From: Flagellimonas sediminis
GTDB lineage: Bacteria > Bacteroidota > Bacteroidia > Flavobacteriales > Flavobacteriaceae
Assembly: GCF_010500845.1 (NCBI RefSeq)
Contig: NZ_JAAAMI010000003.1
Location: forward strand, 186,001-250,000
Length of the DNA stretch: 64,000 bases
Reading direction: 5' to 3'
The translations under genes were made by a program, and so were the position numbers. This document shows positions 9,791-18,295 of the stretch, piece after piece. Under the pieces are notes generated by a model, which was not told where the DNA came from, did not search any database, and saw only the letters and a list, made by a program, of their open reading frames with translations. The stretch's first letter is position 1. Each line of letters begins with the position of its first letter.

Positions 9791-10596
9791 AGAAGATCAA
9801 AAGTATAATTATTGGTGCCCTTGTGTTATTTACAGGCGTATTGTCCGCACAGGAAAAGGAAATAGATTTGTTTGCCATTCCCTTGAGTAATCCAGGGCAA
9901 GAAGGAAAATTGGAACTTAACCAAATCAGCGGGTCTATTTCTGTGACTGGTTACGAAGGAAAGGAGGTCATTGTTAAGGTTGCCGTAGCGGAGGACGGAA
10001 AATCACCCAATAAGGAGAAAAATGGCATGAAGCGTGTAGGGGGGTCTGGACTCAACATCAGTGCCGAGGAGAAGAACAATGTGGTGCGGATCAACAATGA
10101 AATGTGGAGTAAAGAGACGGATTTCGACATCAAGGTGCCCTATAATTTCTCCTTGAAATTGAGCACGGTAAACAATGGGGATATTTCAGTGCTTGGTGTG
10201 TCCGGTGATTTGGAGATCAGCAATGTGAACGGGGGCATTTCCCTTCTGAATGTGGAAGGTGCCGTATCGGCGAATACGACCAATGGCCCGGTAAAAGTGG
10301 ATTTCAAGAGGATGGGAAATATGACGGACATGGCTTTTAGCAGTTTCAATGGAAACGTTGAAGTGACCTTCCCCAATGCTTTAAAGGCCAGTGTAAAGGC
10401 CAAATCGGATATGGGTGATGTTTACACCGATTTTGATATGGACATTTCGGAGAACAAACCATTGGTTGACAAAAAGCAGACATCTGGCAGTTATAAGGTG
10501 AAGTTGGAACAATGGGTAAAGGGCAAGATCAATGGAGGAGGTCCCGAACTTTTGTTCAAGACCTTTAATGGTGACATCATGATCAAGTCAAAGTAA
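9787..10596 (+). CDS. DUF4097-family secreted beta-repeat protein (second of a tandem pair)
   Basis: 269 residues, clear signal peptide (MKKIKSIIIGALVLFTGVLSAQ). It shares the layout of the preceding protein: ISGSISVTGYEGKEVIVKV, FSLKLSTVNNGDISVLGVSGDLEISNVNGGISLLNVEG, then SFNGNVEVTF and a final FKTFNGDIMIKSK. This indicates a tandem duplication followed by divergence. The ATGA overlap with the upstream paralogue and the downstream bidirectional terminator make it the last gene of the sigma/anti-sigma/DUF4097 unit. These products are plausible envelope effectors of the sigma factor, but this is inferred from context only. Confidence 0.85.
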   Translation: MKKIKSIIIGALVLFTGVLSAQEKEIDLFAIPLSNPGQEGKLELNQISGSISVTGYEGKEVIVKVAVAEDGKSPNKEKNGMKRVGGSGLNISAEEKNNVVRINNEMWSKETDFDIKVPYNFSLKLSTVNNGDISVLGVSGDLEISNVNGGISLLNVEGAVSANTTNGPVKVDFKRMGNMTDMAFSSFNGNVEVTFPNALKASVKAKSDMGDVYTDFDMDISENKPLVDKKQTSGSYKVKLEQWVKGKINGGGPELLFKTFNGDIMIKSK

Positions 10597-10613
10597 TGAG
10601 GAAAAATCCAAGC

Positions 10614-10652
10614 ATAAAAAAAGGCCCCATTTTAAAATGGGGCCTTTTTTTA
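10614..10652. terminator. Bidirectional rho-independent terminator
   Basis: A perfect 26-nt palindrome centred at 10633/10634 (arms 10621-10633 and 10634-10646, core GGCCCC/GGGGCC) with an A-run before it and a T-run after it. It lies between the convergent DUF4097 gene and tsf and can stop transcription from both sides. Confidence 0.9.
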
Positions 10653-10668
10653 TTTCTATAATTCGGGA

Positions 10669-11493
10669 TTATCCCAAAGCTACTCTTTTGAAACCGGTTA
10701 CAACCAAGTTGGCATCAACAGATTTCACATACTGGGCAACGCTCACTTTGCTGTCCTTGATGAAATCTTGGTTGACCAAGGTATTGTCTTTGAAGAAACG
10801 GTTCAATTTACCTTTGGCGATGTTGTCCAACATTGCTTCTGGTTTGCCTTCTTGACGCAATTGCTCCTTGGCAATCTCAATTTCCTTATCGATGATAGAC
10901 TGATCCACAGCTTCTTCGTTAAGGGCTACTGGATTCATGGCAGCGGCTTGCATGGCCACATCCTTGGCAGCTTCGGCAACACCTGCAACATTAGCGGACA
11001 TACCTACTAAAGTAGCGATCTTGTTACCAGCGTGGATGTAAAATCCAACGAAGGGAGCGCTCAATTTCTCAAAACTTCCAATTTCGATTTTCTCGCCGAT
11101 CACACCGGTTTGCTCGGTCAATTTATCGGCAACTGTAATGCCTTCAAAAGAAGCGGCTAGGAATGCATCCTTGCTGTCAAAACCTAGGGCAAGCTCGGCC
11201 AGATCGTTGGCCAATTTCACAAAGCTTTCGTTTTTGGCAACGAAGTCGGTTTCGCAGTTCAATGAAATCACGACGCCTTGGGTGTTGTCTGCACTCACTT
11301 TTGCAATGGCCGCACCTTCAGAGGATTCCCTGTCAGCTCTGTTGGCGGCTACTTTCTGGCCTTTTTTGCGAAGGATCTCTATCGCTTTTTCAAAATCGCC
11401 TTCAGCTTCAACCAAAGCTTTTTTACAATCCATCATTCCAGCCCCTGTGGTCTGTCTTAGTTTATTTACTTCTGCGGCGGTAATCTGTGCCAT
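10669..11493 (-). CDS. tsf: Translation elongation factor Ts
   Basis: 274 residues, the short EF-Ts form. It exchanges GDP for GTP on EF-Tu. The N-terminal UBA-like domain reads AEVNKLRQTTGAGMMDCKKALVEAEGDFEKAIEILRKKG, and the core contains the EF-Tu-contacting CETDFVAKNESF and later IHAGNKIATLVGMS. It follows rpsB on the same strand after 83 nt, the nearly universal rpsB-tsf order. Confidence 0.98.
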   Translation of the reverse strand: MAQITAAEVNKLRQTTGAGMMDCKKALVEAEGDFEKAIEILRKKGQKVAANRADRESSEGAAIAKVSADNTQGVVISLNCETDFVAKNESFVKLANDLAELALGFDSKDAFLAASFEGITVADKLTEQTGVIGEKIEIGSFEKLSAPFVGFYIHAGNKIATLVGMSANVAGVAEAAKDVAMQAAAMNPVALNEEAVDQSIIDKEIEIAKEQLRQEGKPEAMLDNIAKGKLNRFFKDNTLVNQDFIKDSKVSVAQYVKSVDANLVVTGFKRVALG

Positions 11494-11576
11494 TTTTCTA
11501 TGCTTTTTAAAAATTTATGTAAAGTAAAACACTATTCAAGTGTTTCGTTTTAGGACAATGTTAAATCAAGGTCGGT

Positions 11577-12662
11577 TTATTCAACTCCTCCCTTAACACT
11601 GTCTTGCCATTCTTTCAGTTCGTCCCACTTGCCGGCGGCGGCCAACTTGGCTTGTTTTGGCCAAGAAGTTGGATCCAAATGGGCCATGGTTGAACTTGCA
11701 TCGGTCAAGATTTCCTTGATTTTTTCAGGAGCGGTCTTAGCAAGATCGGCGTAAGTGGCGATTCCTTTTCCAATCAAAGCCTCTTCAGCTTTTGGTCCGA
11801 TACCTTCAATTTTGGTAAGCTCATCGGCTTTTACCTTCTTAGGAGCGGCAACCGCTTTTGCTTTTTTGGCTTTTTTTGCCTCGGCAAGAACCTCGTCATC
11901 CTCATCGATCAAAACAGCTTTAGTGTCCAAGAAATCGTCTTCATCATCTTCCTTGTCACTGGCTTTGTCATTTTTGCGGTCTGCCAAACCAGCGGCAACT
12001 GCCTTGGTTACTTCTTCCAAGATGGCTTCGATGGATTTGCTGGCATCATCGTTGGCTGGGATCACATAATCGATTGGCCTTGGGTCAGAATTGGTATCTA
12101 CCATGGCGAAGATCGGAATGTTCAATTTTTGGGCCTCTTTTACGGCGATGTGCTCACGCATGGTGTCCACGATAAAAAGGGCACCTGGCAAACGGGTCAT
12201 GTCGGCAATGGAACCCAAGTTCTTTTCCAACTTGGCACGCAAACGGTCTACCTGTAGTCTTTCTTTTTTGGAAAGGGTGTTGAAAGTACCATCTTTTTTC
12301 ATCCTGTCAATGGAAGCCATTTTCTTAACGGCTTTACGGATGGTCACAAAGTTGGTCAACATTCCACCGGGCCATCTTTCGGTGATATATGGCATGTTGA
12401 TTTTGGAAACTTTGTCCGCAACAATGTCCTTAGCTTGTTTTTTTGTGGCTACAAAAAGGATTTTTCTTCCAGAGGCAGCAATTTTACTGAGGGCCTCGTT
12501 GGCTTCCTCAAGTTTTGCAACCGTTTTGTATAGGTTGATCACGTGGATCCCGTTACGCTCCATGTAGATGTAAGGAGCCATGTTGGGGTTCCACTTTCTT
12601 GTTAGGTGTCCAAAGTGTACACCTGCTTCGAGTAAATCTTTTACTTCAATTTTACTTGCCAT
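11577..12662 (-). CDS. rpsB: 30S ribosomal protein S2 with C-terminal HHH extension
   Basis: 361 residues, about 110 longer than a usual S2. Residues 1 to about 225 are the canonical domain (LLEAGVHFGHLTRKWNPNMAPYIY, ITERWPGGMLTNF, DTNSDPRPIDYVIPANDDA). After an acidic, lysine/alanine-rich linker (DKEDDEDDF, AKKAKKAKAVAAPKK) comes a helix-hairpin-helix-like module (LTKIEGIGPKAEEALIGKGIATYADLA, about 283-310) and a tryptophan-containing tail (DPTSWPKQAKLAAAGKWDEL). The same kind of module occurs as an extension of some Bacteroidota ribosomal proteins such as L21; its role is unknown. The gene lies downstream of rpsI with a 212-nt hairpin-rich leader and upstream of tsf. Confidence 0.96.
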   Translation of the reverse strand: MASKIEVKDLLEAGVHFGHLTRKWNPNMAPYIYMERNGIHVINLYKTVAKLEEANEALSKIAASGRKILFVATKKQAKDIVADKVSKINMPYITERWPGGMLTNFVTIRKAVKKMASIDRMKKDGTFNTLSKKERLQVDRLRAKLEKNLGSIADMTRLPGALFIVDTMREHIAVKEAQKLNIPIFAMVDTNSDPRPIDYVIPANDDASKSIEAILEEVTKAVAAGLADRKNDKASDKEDDEDDFLDTKAVLIDEDDEVLAEAKKAKKAKAVAAPKKVKADELTKIEGIGPKAEEALIGKGIATYADLAKTAPEKIKEILTDASSTMAHLDPTSWPKQAKLAAAGKWDELKEWQDSVKGGVE

Positions 12663-12751
12663 TTTTTAGTACTTAGTTTACGTTCCGTTGTAGTAGCAAT
12701 GCACTGGTGGTCACTTTTGGTTCGCCCGATGCATTTAGATGCTAAACTAAA

Positions 12752-12832
12752 TTCCAAAAAGTCGATACTTTTCCTTTTTGGAACAACGACAACTTGGTTA
12801 AAAATTTAACCCTGAAAAATGTTTCCAGGGTT
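12752..12832 (-). promoter_or_regulatory. Structured leader of rpsB with three hairpins
   Basis: Between rpsI and rpsB the minus-strand transcript can form hairpin A (AACCCTG/CAGGGTT, 12808-12814 with 12826-12832), hairpin B (GGTTAAA/TTTAACC, within 12796-12811) and hairpin C (10-bp perfect stem, arms 12752-12761 and 12774-12783). A and B share the bases at 12808-12811, so they exclude each other. The layout suggests termination/antitermination or S2 autoregulation. It is not matched here to any described family. Confidence 0.5.
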
Positions 12833-12874
12833 TTCAATGAACTTATTGTATGGGTGCAAAGGCACCAAAAAATA

Positions 12875-13261
12875 TTAACGTTTGGAGAACTGGAATTTCT
12901 TACGGGCTTTCTTCTGACCGAATTTCTTTCTTTCCACCATTCTTGGATCCCTTGTCAATAGGCCTTCTGGCTTAAGGATTCCTCTGTTTTCCTCATTGAT
13001 CTCGCACATTGCCCTTGACAAAGCCAAACGGACAGCTTCGGCCTGACCAGTGATACCACCTCCGTAAACGTTTACTTTTACGTCATAGTTATCTGCGGTT
13101 TCCGTCAAAGTAAAGGGCTGCTTTACTTTGTATTGCAAGGTGGCCGTGGAAAAGTAATCGTTCAAATCCCTCTTGTTCACGGTTATGTTACCGGAACCTT
13201 CAGAAACATATACTCTTGCTACAGCAGTTTTTCTTCTGCCTATCTTGTGAACCACTTCCAT
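12875..13261 (-). CDS. rpsI: 30S ribosomal protein S9
   Basis: 128 residues, standard size. Typical features are HKIGRRKTAVARVYVSEGSG at the start, GGGITGQAEAVRLALSRAM in the middle and the basic C-terminal tail ending KFQFSKR, which reaches into the 30S P site. Its ATG overlaps the stop of rplM by one base (TAATG), so translation is coupled to L13. Confidence 0.98.
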   Translation of the reverse strand: MEVVHKIGRRKTAVARVYVSEGSGNITVNKRDLNDYFSTATLQYKVKQPFTLTETADNYDVKVNVYGGGITGQAEAVRLALSRAMCEINEENRGILKPEGLLTRDPRMVERKKFGQKKARKKFQFSKR

Positions 13262-13716
13262 TATTTGTAGTCGTTTAAGTTTATTGCCTTTGGTTTTTGT
13301 GCTTCTTGCCCGTGTTCGGCACCAGCGTATACTTTAAGGTTTCTGAAAATTTCTGCGCCTAGTTTGTTCTTTGGCAACATTCCTTTTACAGAGGTTTCTA
13401 TAATACGCTCAGGGTATTTGTTCAATACCTCTTTGGCACCTGCGGAACGTTGTCCTCCAGGATATCCGGTATATCTCAAATATACTTTGTCATCCCATTT
13501 GTTGCCGGTCATGGTGATCTTCTCGGCATTGATGACAATAACATTGTCTCCACAGTCAACGTGGGGAGTAAAGTTGGTCTTGTATTTTCCCCTAAGCAAT
13601 TTGGCTACTTTAGACGCCAATCTTCCCAAGGTCTGTCCTTCAGCATCAACCAATAACCATTGCTTGTCAACAGTAGATTTATTGGCGGAAATAGTCTTAT
13701 AACTTAATGTATCCAC
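13261..13716 (-). CDS. rplM: 50S ribosomal protein L13
   Basis: 151 residues. Recognised by [41 protein letters not shown] and [22 protein letters not shown]. It is the first gene of the rplM-rpsI-(rpsB-tsf) cluster, with a textbook Bacteroidota promoter 47-77 nt upstream. Confidence 0.98.
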   Translation of the reverse strand: MDTLSYKTISANKSTVDKQWLLVDAEGQTLGRLASKVAKLLRGKYKTNFTPHVDCGDNVIVINAEKITMTGNKWDDKVYLRYTGYPGGQRSAGAKEVLNKYPERIIETSVKGMLPKNKLGAEIFRNLKVYAGAEHGQEAQKPKAINLNDYK

Positions 13717-13762
13717 TTCTCGAATATTATTGATTTAATAACCTATCCCGATAAACGGGCTG

Positions 13763-13793
13763 CAAATGTACAATTATTAGATTGAATTACAAA
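13763..13793 (-). promoter_or_regulatory. Consensus Bacteroidota promoter of rplM
   Basis: On the minus strand: TTTG, exactly 19 nt, then TACATTTG, a perfect fit to the primary sigma consensus TTTG-N19-TAnnTTTG. The -7 box ends 47 nt upstream of the rplM start codon. It drives rplM-rpsI and perhaps rpsB-tsf. Confidence 0.85.
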
Positions 13794-13963
13794 CGGTTGG
13801 TTGGGAATATTTTTTCTGTTTTTTTCATTTTACCACGAAGCATCTTTTCCTGCTTCAAATTTCGCCTTTGTTTCTGTTAAAAAAACCTTAAAAAACATAT
13901 TGACTGTAACTGTTCCCCTTTTTGGTGGTCTTTACGGTGTCAATCAATCAAAAAACTAACCAA

Positions 13964-16618
13964 GTGAAACAGGCGCGTCTTTTTCTTTCATTTTTTTTAT
14001 TTTCTTTTATTCTAAAAGCCCAAGATTCCACTCAGGTAGAAGTACCCAAAAAAATATACATGACCCGATCCTTGGTTGAAGAGGCCCATCCCGTGATCGA
14101 TGGTATTTTGGATGATGCTGCCTGGAACCTTGTGGAGTGGGGCAGTGATTTTATAGAGCAACGCCCGGACGAGAATACGCCGCCCAGCCATCAGACCAAA
14201 TTTAAGATCGTTTATGGCCAAAAGTCTTTGTATATAGGAGTACGTTGTTACGATTCCGAACCCGATAAAATCGTAAAAAGATTGTCCAGAAGGGATGGAT
14301 TTGAAGGAGACTGGATAGGTGTTTTCATCGACAGCTACCATGACAAAAGGACCGGTTTTGGTTTCATCGTTACCGCAGCTGGCGTAAAGGGAGATGTATT
14401 GGAATCCAACAACGGTTCCAATGAAGACGATAGCTGGAACCCCATTTGGTATGTGGCCACCAATGTTGATGACGAAGGTTGGACCGCAGAAATGCGCATT
14501 CCCCTAAGCCAGATCAAGTTCGGTAATGAAGAAAACCAAGTATGGGGGCTACAGGTCATGAGACGCTATTTCAGGGATGAGGAACGTTCCGTTTGGCAGC
14601 GATTGCCACGGGATGTGGCCGGGTTCATCAGTGAGTTTGGCGAGCTTCACGGATTGAAGAACATTGAACCCCAGAAGCAATTGGAAATTCAACCTTACAC
14701 CGTGGCCAAAATGGAAACCTATGAGGCAGAGCCAGGAAATCCTTTCAGGGATGGGAGCGACAATGATATTACGGGAGGGTTGGATGCCAAGATCGGGATT
14801 ACCAATGACCTTACCTTGGACCTTACCGTGCATCCCGATTTCGGTCAGGTAGATGCGGATCCTTCGGCCATAGCACTGGATGGGTTTCAGATTTTCTTTC
14901 AGGAAAGAAGACCCTTTTTTGTGGAGAACAAAAATATCTTCGATTTTCGCCTATCGCAATCCGAAGCAGGGAACACTTTTGGTTCTGACAATATCTTTTA
15001 CTCAAGGAGAATTGGCCGTAGTCCCCAAGGATATCCCAATGCGGACGATGGTGAATTTGTGGATCAACCTAACAATACCCCGATCATTGGGGCGGCCAAG
15101 TTCAGTGGAAAGACCAAAAATGGATGGGCCATTGGTGTGTTGGAAAGTGTGACAGCACAAAGACAGGCTACGATCATCAATGGGGAAGGAGATAGAAGAA
15201 AGGAGATGGTGGAACCGCTCACCAATTATTTTGTAGGTAGACTTCAAAAGGATTTTAACGAACGCAATTCGTATATCGGTGGAATTTTTACCGCCGTCAA
15301 TAGGGAAACCCTTCCACAGAACCTCAACTTTTTACATGAAGGCGCATTTACCGGTGGATTGGATTTTAAGCACCAGTGGAACAACCGAGATTGGTATGTT
15401 GGGGGCAATTTTACGTTTAGCCATGTTAAGGGTAGTACAGAAGCTATCACCAATACGCAGCAATCCATCACCCATTTGTTCAACAGGGTAGATGCCGATC
15501 ATGTGGCGGTGGATACAACCCGTACCTCCCTTACTGGTTCCGGAGGCAATGTACAAATCGGGAAAATAGGGAATGGCCACTGGAAATTTGAGTCAGGTGC
15601 TACCTTTAGGTCACCGGAACTGGAACTGAACGATATTGGCTTTCAGCGCCAGGCAGATGACATCCGTCACTACACCTGGATCGGTTATCAAACCCTGAAA
15701 CCGGATAACACCTTTAGACAAGTAGGAATCAATTATAACCATTGGACCGCTTGGGATTTTGGCGGCAACCATAATTATATGCAGTTCAATACCAATAGCT
15801 GGCAAAACTGGAAAAACAATTGGCAAACCAACCTTGGGCTGAATTATGCAGTAGTCGATTATTCCAATTTTGCACTCCGCGGCGGGCCAAGGTTAAGACA
15901 AACGCCATGGTTCAGTTTTTGGAATGGCATCAATACGGATAATAGAAAAAAAATCAGGTTTTCCGTTTTCCATGAGGGGAGAAAGGCGGTTGATAATTCT
16001 GTAAAGTCCTACTATATTGAAGGTGGCTTTGTATATCAACCCATTAATGCCTTGAGGATTTCTGCCTTTCCGTCCTTGAGTCTCAATCATGATAAACTGC
16101 AGTTCATTGATAATTTTGATGATGTAAATGGCTCTCCGCGATATCTCAATGGGAAGATTGATCAACGTACTTTAAGCATGTCTTTTCGGTTGAACTATAC
16201 CATCAATCCCAACCTGACCATTCAATATTGGGGGCAACCCTTTATTTCTAGGGGAAGGTATGGCGAGTTCAAACACGTGTCCGATCCTTTGGCCCAAACT
16301 TTTGAAGATCGTTTTGTGCAATACAATGAAGCTCAAACATCATTTGCGGATGGAACCTATTCCGTTGATGAAAATCTGGATGGTGTAACGGACTTCAGTT
16401 TTGATGACCCCGATTTCTCCTTTGTGCAGTTCCGTTCCAATTTGGTGATCCGATGGGAGTATATTCCAGGCTCCGAAATCTTTTTGGTGTGGTCCCAAGA
16501 CGTTACCCAATCTGGAAATCCGGCCGATGGACTTTTACCTAGTTTGGGAGATAACATTTTTGGACAAAAACCGCACAACATCTTTTTGTTAAAAGCCACG
16601 TATCGATTTGTATTGTAA
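13964..16618 (+). CDS. DUF5916 outer-membrane protein with CBM9-like N-terminal domain
   Basis: About 884 residues. I start it at the GTG at 13964 so that the protein begins with a signal peptide (KQARLFLSFFLFSFILKAQ); an in-frame TTG at 13922 lies in non-coding-like sequence. Residues about 30-220 resemble the carbohydrate-binding family 9 sandwich (HPVIDGILDDAAWNLVEW, VGVFIDSYHDKRTGFGF-like stretch, EMRIPLSQIKFG). The rest is the DUF5916 region with alternating aromatic beta strands and a final aromatic residue pattern (LLKATYRFVL), consistent with an outer-membrane beta-barrel. Such proteins are common in Bacteroidota; their substrate is undefined. It appears to be transcribed alone. Confidence 0.85.
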   Translation: MKQARLFLSFFLFSFILKAQDSTQVEVPKKIYMTRSLVEEAHPVIDGILDDAAWNLVEWGSDFIEQRPDENTPPSHQTKFKIVYGQKSLYIGVRCYDSEPDKIVKRLSRRDGFEGDWIGVFIDSYHDKRTGFGFIVTAAGVKGDVLESNNGSNEDDSWNPIWYVATNVDDEGWTAEMRIPLSQIKFGNEENQVWGLQVMRRYFRDEERSVWQRLPRDVAGFISEFGELHGLKNIEPQKQLEIQPYTVAKMETYEAEPGNPFRDGSDNDITGGLDAKIGITNDLTLDLTVHPDFGQVDADPSAIALDGFQIFFQERRPFFVENKNIFDFRLSQSEAGNTFGSDNIFYSRRIGRSPQGYPNADDGEFVDQPNNTPIIGAAKFSGKTKNGWAIGVLESVTAQRQATIINGEGDRRKEMVEPLTNYFVGRLQKDFNERNSYIGGIFTAVNRETLPQNLNFLHEGAFTGGLDFKHQWNNRDWYVGGNFTFSHVKGSTEAITNTQQSITHLFNRVDADHVAVDTTRTSLTGSGGNVQIGKIGNGHWKFESGATFRSPELELNDIGFQRQADDIRHYTWIGYQTLKPDNTFRQVGINYNHWTAWDFGGNHNYMQFNTNSWQNWKNNWQTNLGLNYAVVDYSNFALRGGPRLRQTPWFSFWNGINTDNRKKIRFSVFHEGRKAVDNSVKSYYIEGGFVYQPINALRISAFPSLSLNHDKLQFIDNFDDVNGSPRYLNGKIDQRTLSMSFRLNYTINPNLTIQYWGQPFISRGRYGEFKHVSDPLAQTFEDRFVQYNEAQTSFADGTYSVDENLDGVTDFSFDDPDFSFVQFRSNLVIRWEYIPGSEIFLVWSQDVTQSGNPADGLLPSLGDNIFGQKPHNIFLLKATYRFVL

Positions 16619-16686
16619 AATCATGTAGCCGAAATATTACAAGTAATCTTTGTTCGTTGTTTTATTACACAACTAAAACTAAAATC

Positions 16687-17148
16687 ATGAAACAAAGATT
16701 TTACATGCTTTTATTGGCTTCGGCCCTAATAATTTCCTGTTCTTCAGACGATGGAGAATCCGATGGTTCCTCCATTGTAGGTACTTGGGATGCCATTGAG
16801 TTTAACATGGGTGAGGCTGTTGATCTGAATGACGACGGTACTGCTTCCGATAATTTATTGGATGAATTGGACTGCTTCGCATCTACTGCTACCTTCGCCG
16901 CGGATGGTGGATATTCAACAGCGACTACAGGTATTTATTTTGAGGCCAGCGAAAGTAGTTTTTTCATTACTTGCGATGGCGTCGAGACCACTTCGGGCAC
17001 CTATACCTTGGATGGAAACACTCTGGTGACCATTGATGAAGATGGAGAAGTGGAATCCACAGTAACTGTAACCAAAGACAGATTGGTGGTTACAGGGGAA
17101 GACGATGATTTTGGTCAGGTAACCTTGGTATTTGAAAGGAGAGATTAG
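16687..17148 (+). CDS. Lipocalin-like lipoprotein
   Basis: 153 residues. The signal peptide ends in a lipobox (LIISC), followed by SSDDGESDGSS, an acidic/serine spacer seen in surface-exposed Bacteroidota lipoproteins. The mature domain begins IVGTWDAIEF, the start of a lipocalin-like fold, and continues with beta strands GTYTLDGNTLVTIDEDGEVESTVTV. I use the ATG at 16687, not an in-frame codon at 16657, because only this start gives a normal signal peptide. Function unknown; no partner gene is evident. Confidence 0.8.
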   Translation: MKQRFYMLLLASALIISCSSDDGESDGSSIVGTWDAIEFNMGEAVDLNDDGTASDNLLDELDCFASTATFAADGGYSTATTGIYFEASESSFFITCDGVETTSGTYTLDGNTLVTIDEDGEVESTVTVTKDRLVVTGEDDDFGQVTLVFERRD

Positions 17149-17161
17149 AAAACAGATCCAA

Positions 17162-18259
17162 TCAAGGTTTTATTTTCCGAATCGATTTAACACAAGCCTC
17201 ATTGGCCTCATGGTCACCTATGGTGATGCGTACCTTTCCAGGGGCACCAAATTGCGAAACGGGCCGCACCATAATGCCTTCTTCCATCATCCGATCCGTG
17301 AATTCCATTTCGGGTAAGGGCGGGTCGATGATAAAAAAGTTGGCTTGGCTAGGCCAGTATTTGATGCCGATGTTGTCAAATTCATGGGCAAGATATGTTC
17401 TGCCATCGAGAACCGTCTGCACCGTTTTTTCAATAAACTCCGAATCGTTCAAGGCACCGATGCCCGCTTCAATAGAAGTCAAAGGCAACAAAAAGGGTTT
17501 TTGGATCAACCGGATATAGTTGGCAATGGTGGCGGTAGTGTACGCATAGCCGATACGCTGTCCCGCCAAACCGTAGGTTTTGGAAAAGCTGTTCAGACCA
17601 AGCACATTGTGTCCAGCCAAAACATAGGGTAGGCCGGTCACATAATCCTCCGCATCCGCAAAGTGGCGGTATACTTCATCAAAAACGATAAGGATGTTCT
17701 TGGGAACCCGTTCCAAAAAGTCGTCCAACACGGATTTGGGAATATAAGTACCCGTTGGGTTGTTCGGACTGGTGAGGAAAATGACCTTGGTTCGCTCCGT
17801 AATGGCGTTCAAAATCCCTTCTACGTCCAAATCGTAGTTGGGGGAAAGCAAAGGGATATCAATGGTCTTGGCCCCATACCATCTGGAAAAAACAGAGTAA
17901 GGCAAAAAACAGGGGTTGGAATAGATGACCTCGTCTCCTTCATTGATAAAGGCCCTCAAAAGGATATCGATGATTTCCGAACCGCTATTGCCGCAAAGAA
18001 ATTGGTCGGCACTTAATTTTCCATCAAAATCCTTGACCAAGGCTTCCCGCAGGCGAATGTCGGTTTGGTCGGGATAGATGTCGATATGCTCCAAGGCCGC
18101 TTTCATGGCCACCACCGCTTTGGGTGATGCCCCCAACGGATTTTCGTTGGAGGACAGTTTGTAGATTTTTTTATCTGAGGGTGGAATGTTCTTTCCTCCC
18201 TTATAAACCTCTTTGGGCTCCAAATGGGGCTTGAAGATGGATTGGATGTTTTTTTTCAT
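17162..18259 (-). CDS. Histidinol-phosphate aminotransferase family (HisC-like)
   Basis: 365-residue fold-type I PLP aminotransferase. Conserved pieces are SSNENPLGASPKAV, DQFLCGNSGSEIIDILLRAF, TSPNNPTGTYIP, FDEVYRHFAD and NSFSKTYGLAGQRIGYAY, which contains the PLP-binding lysine. No other his gene is present, and it lies about 1.2 kb from a tyrosine catabolic cluster on the same strand. HisC-family enzymes often also transaminate aromatic amino acids, so it could supply 4-hydroxyphenylpyruvate. That role is inference; histidine biosynthesis is the alternative. Confidence 0.85.
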   Translation of the reverse strand: MKKNIQSIFKPHLEPKEVYKGGKNIPPSDKKIYKLSSNENPLGASPKAVVAMKAALEHIDIYPDQTDIRLREALVKDFDGKLSADQFLCGNSGSEIIDILLRAFINEGDEVIYSNPCFLPYSVFSRWYGAKTIDIPLLSPNYDLDVEGILNAITERTKVIFLTSPNNPTGTYIPKSVLDDFLERVPKNILIVFDEVYRHFADAEDYVTGLPYVLAGHNVLGLNSFSKTYGLAGQRIGYAYTTATIANYIRLIQKPFLLPLTSIEAGIGALNDSEFIEKTVQTVLDGRTYLAHEFDNIGIKYWPSQANFFIIDPPLPEMEFTDRMMEEGIMVRPVSQFGAPGKVRITIGDHEANEACVKSIRKIKP

Positions 18260-18295
18260 TGATAATTGAACTTAAATATTAATATGGATCTCATC

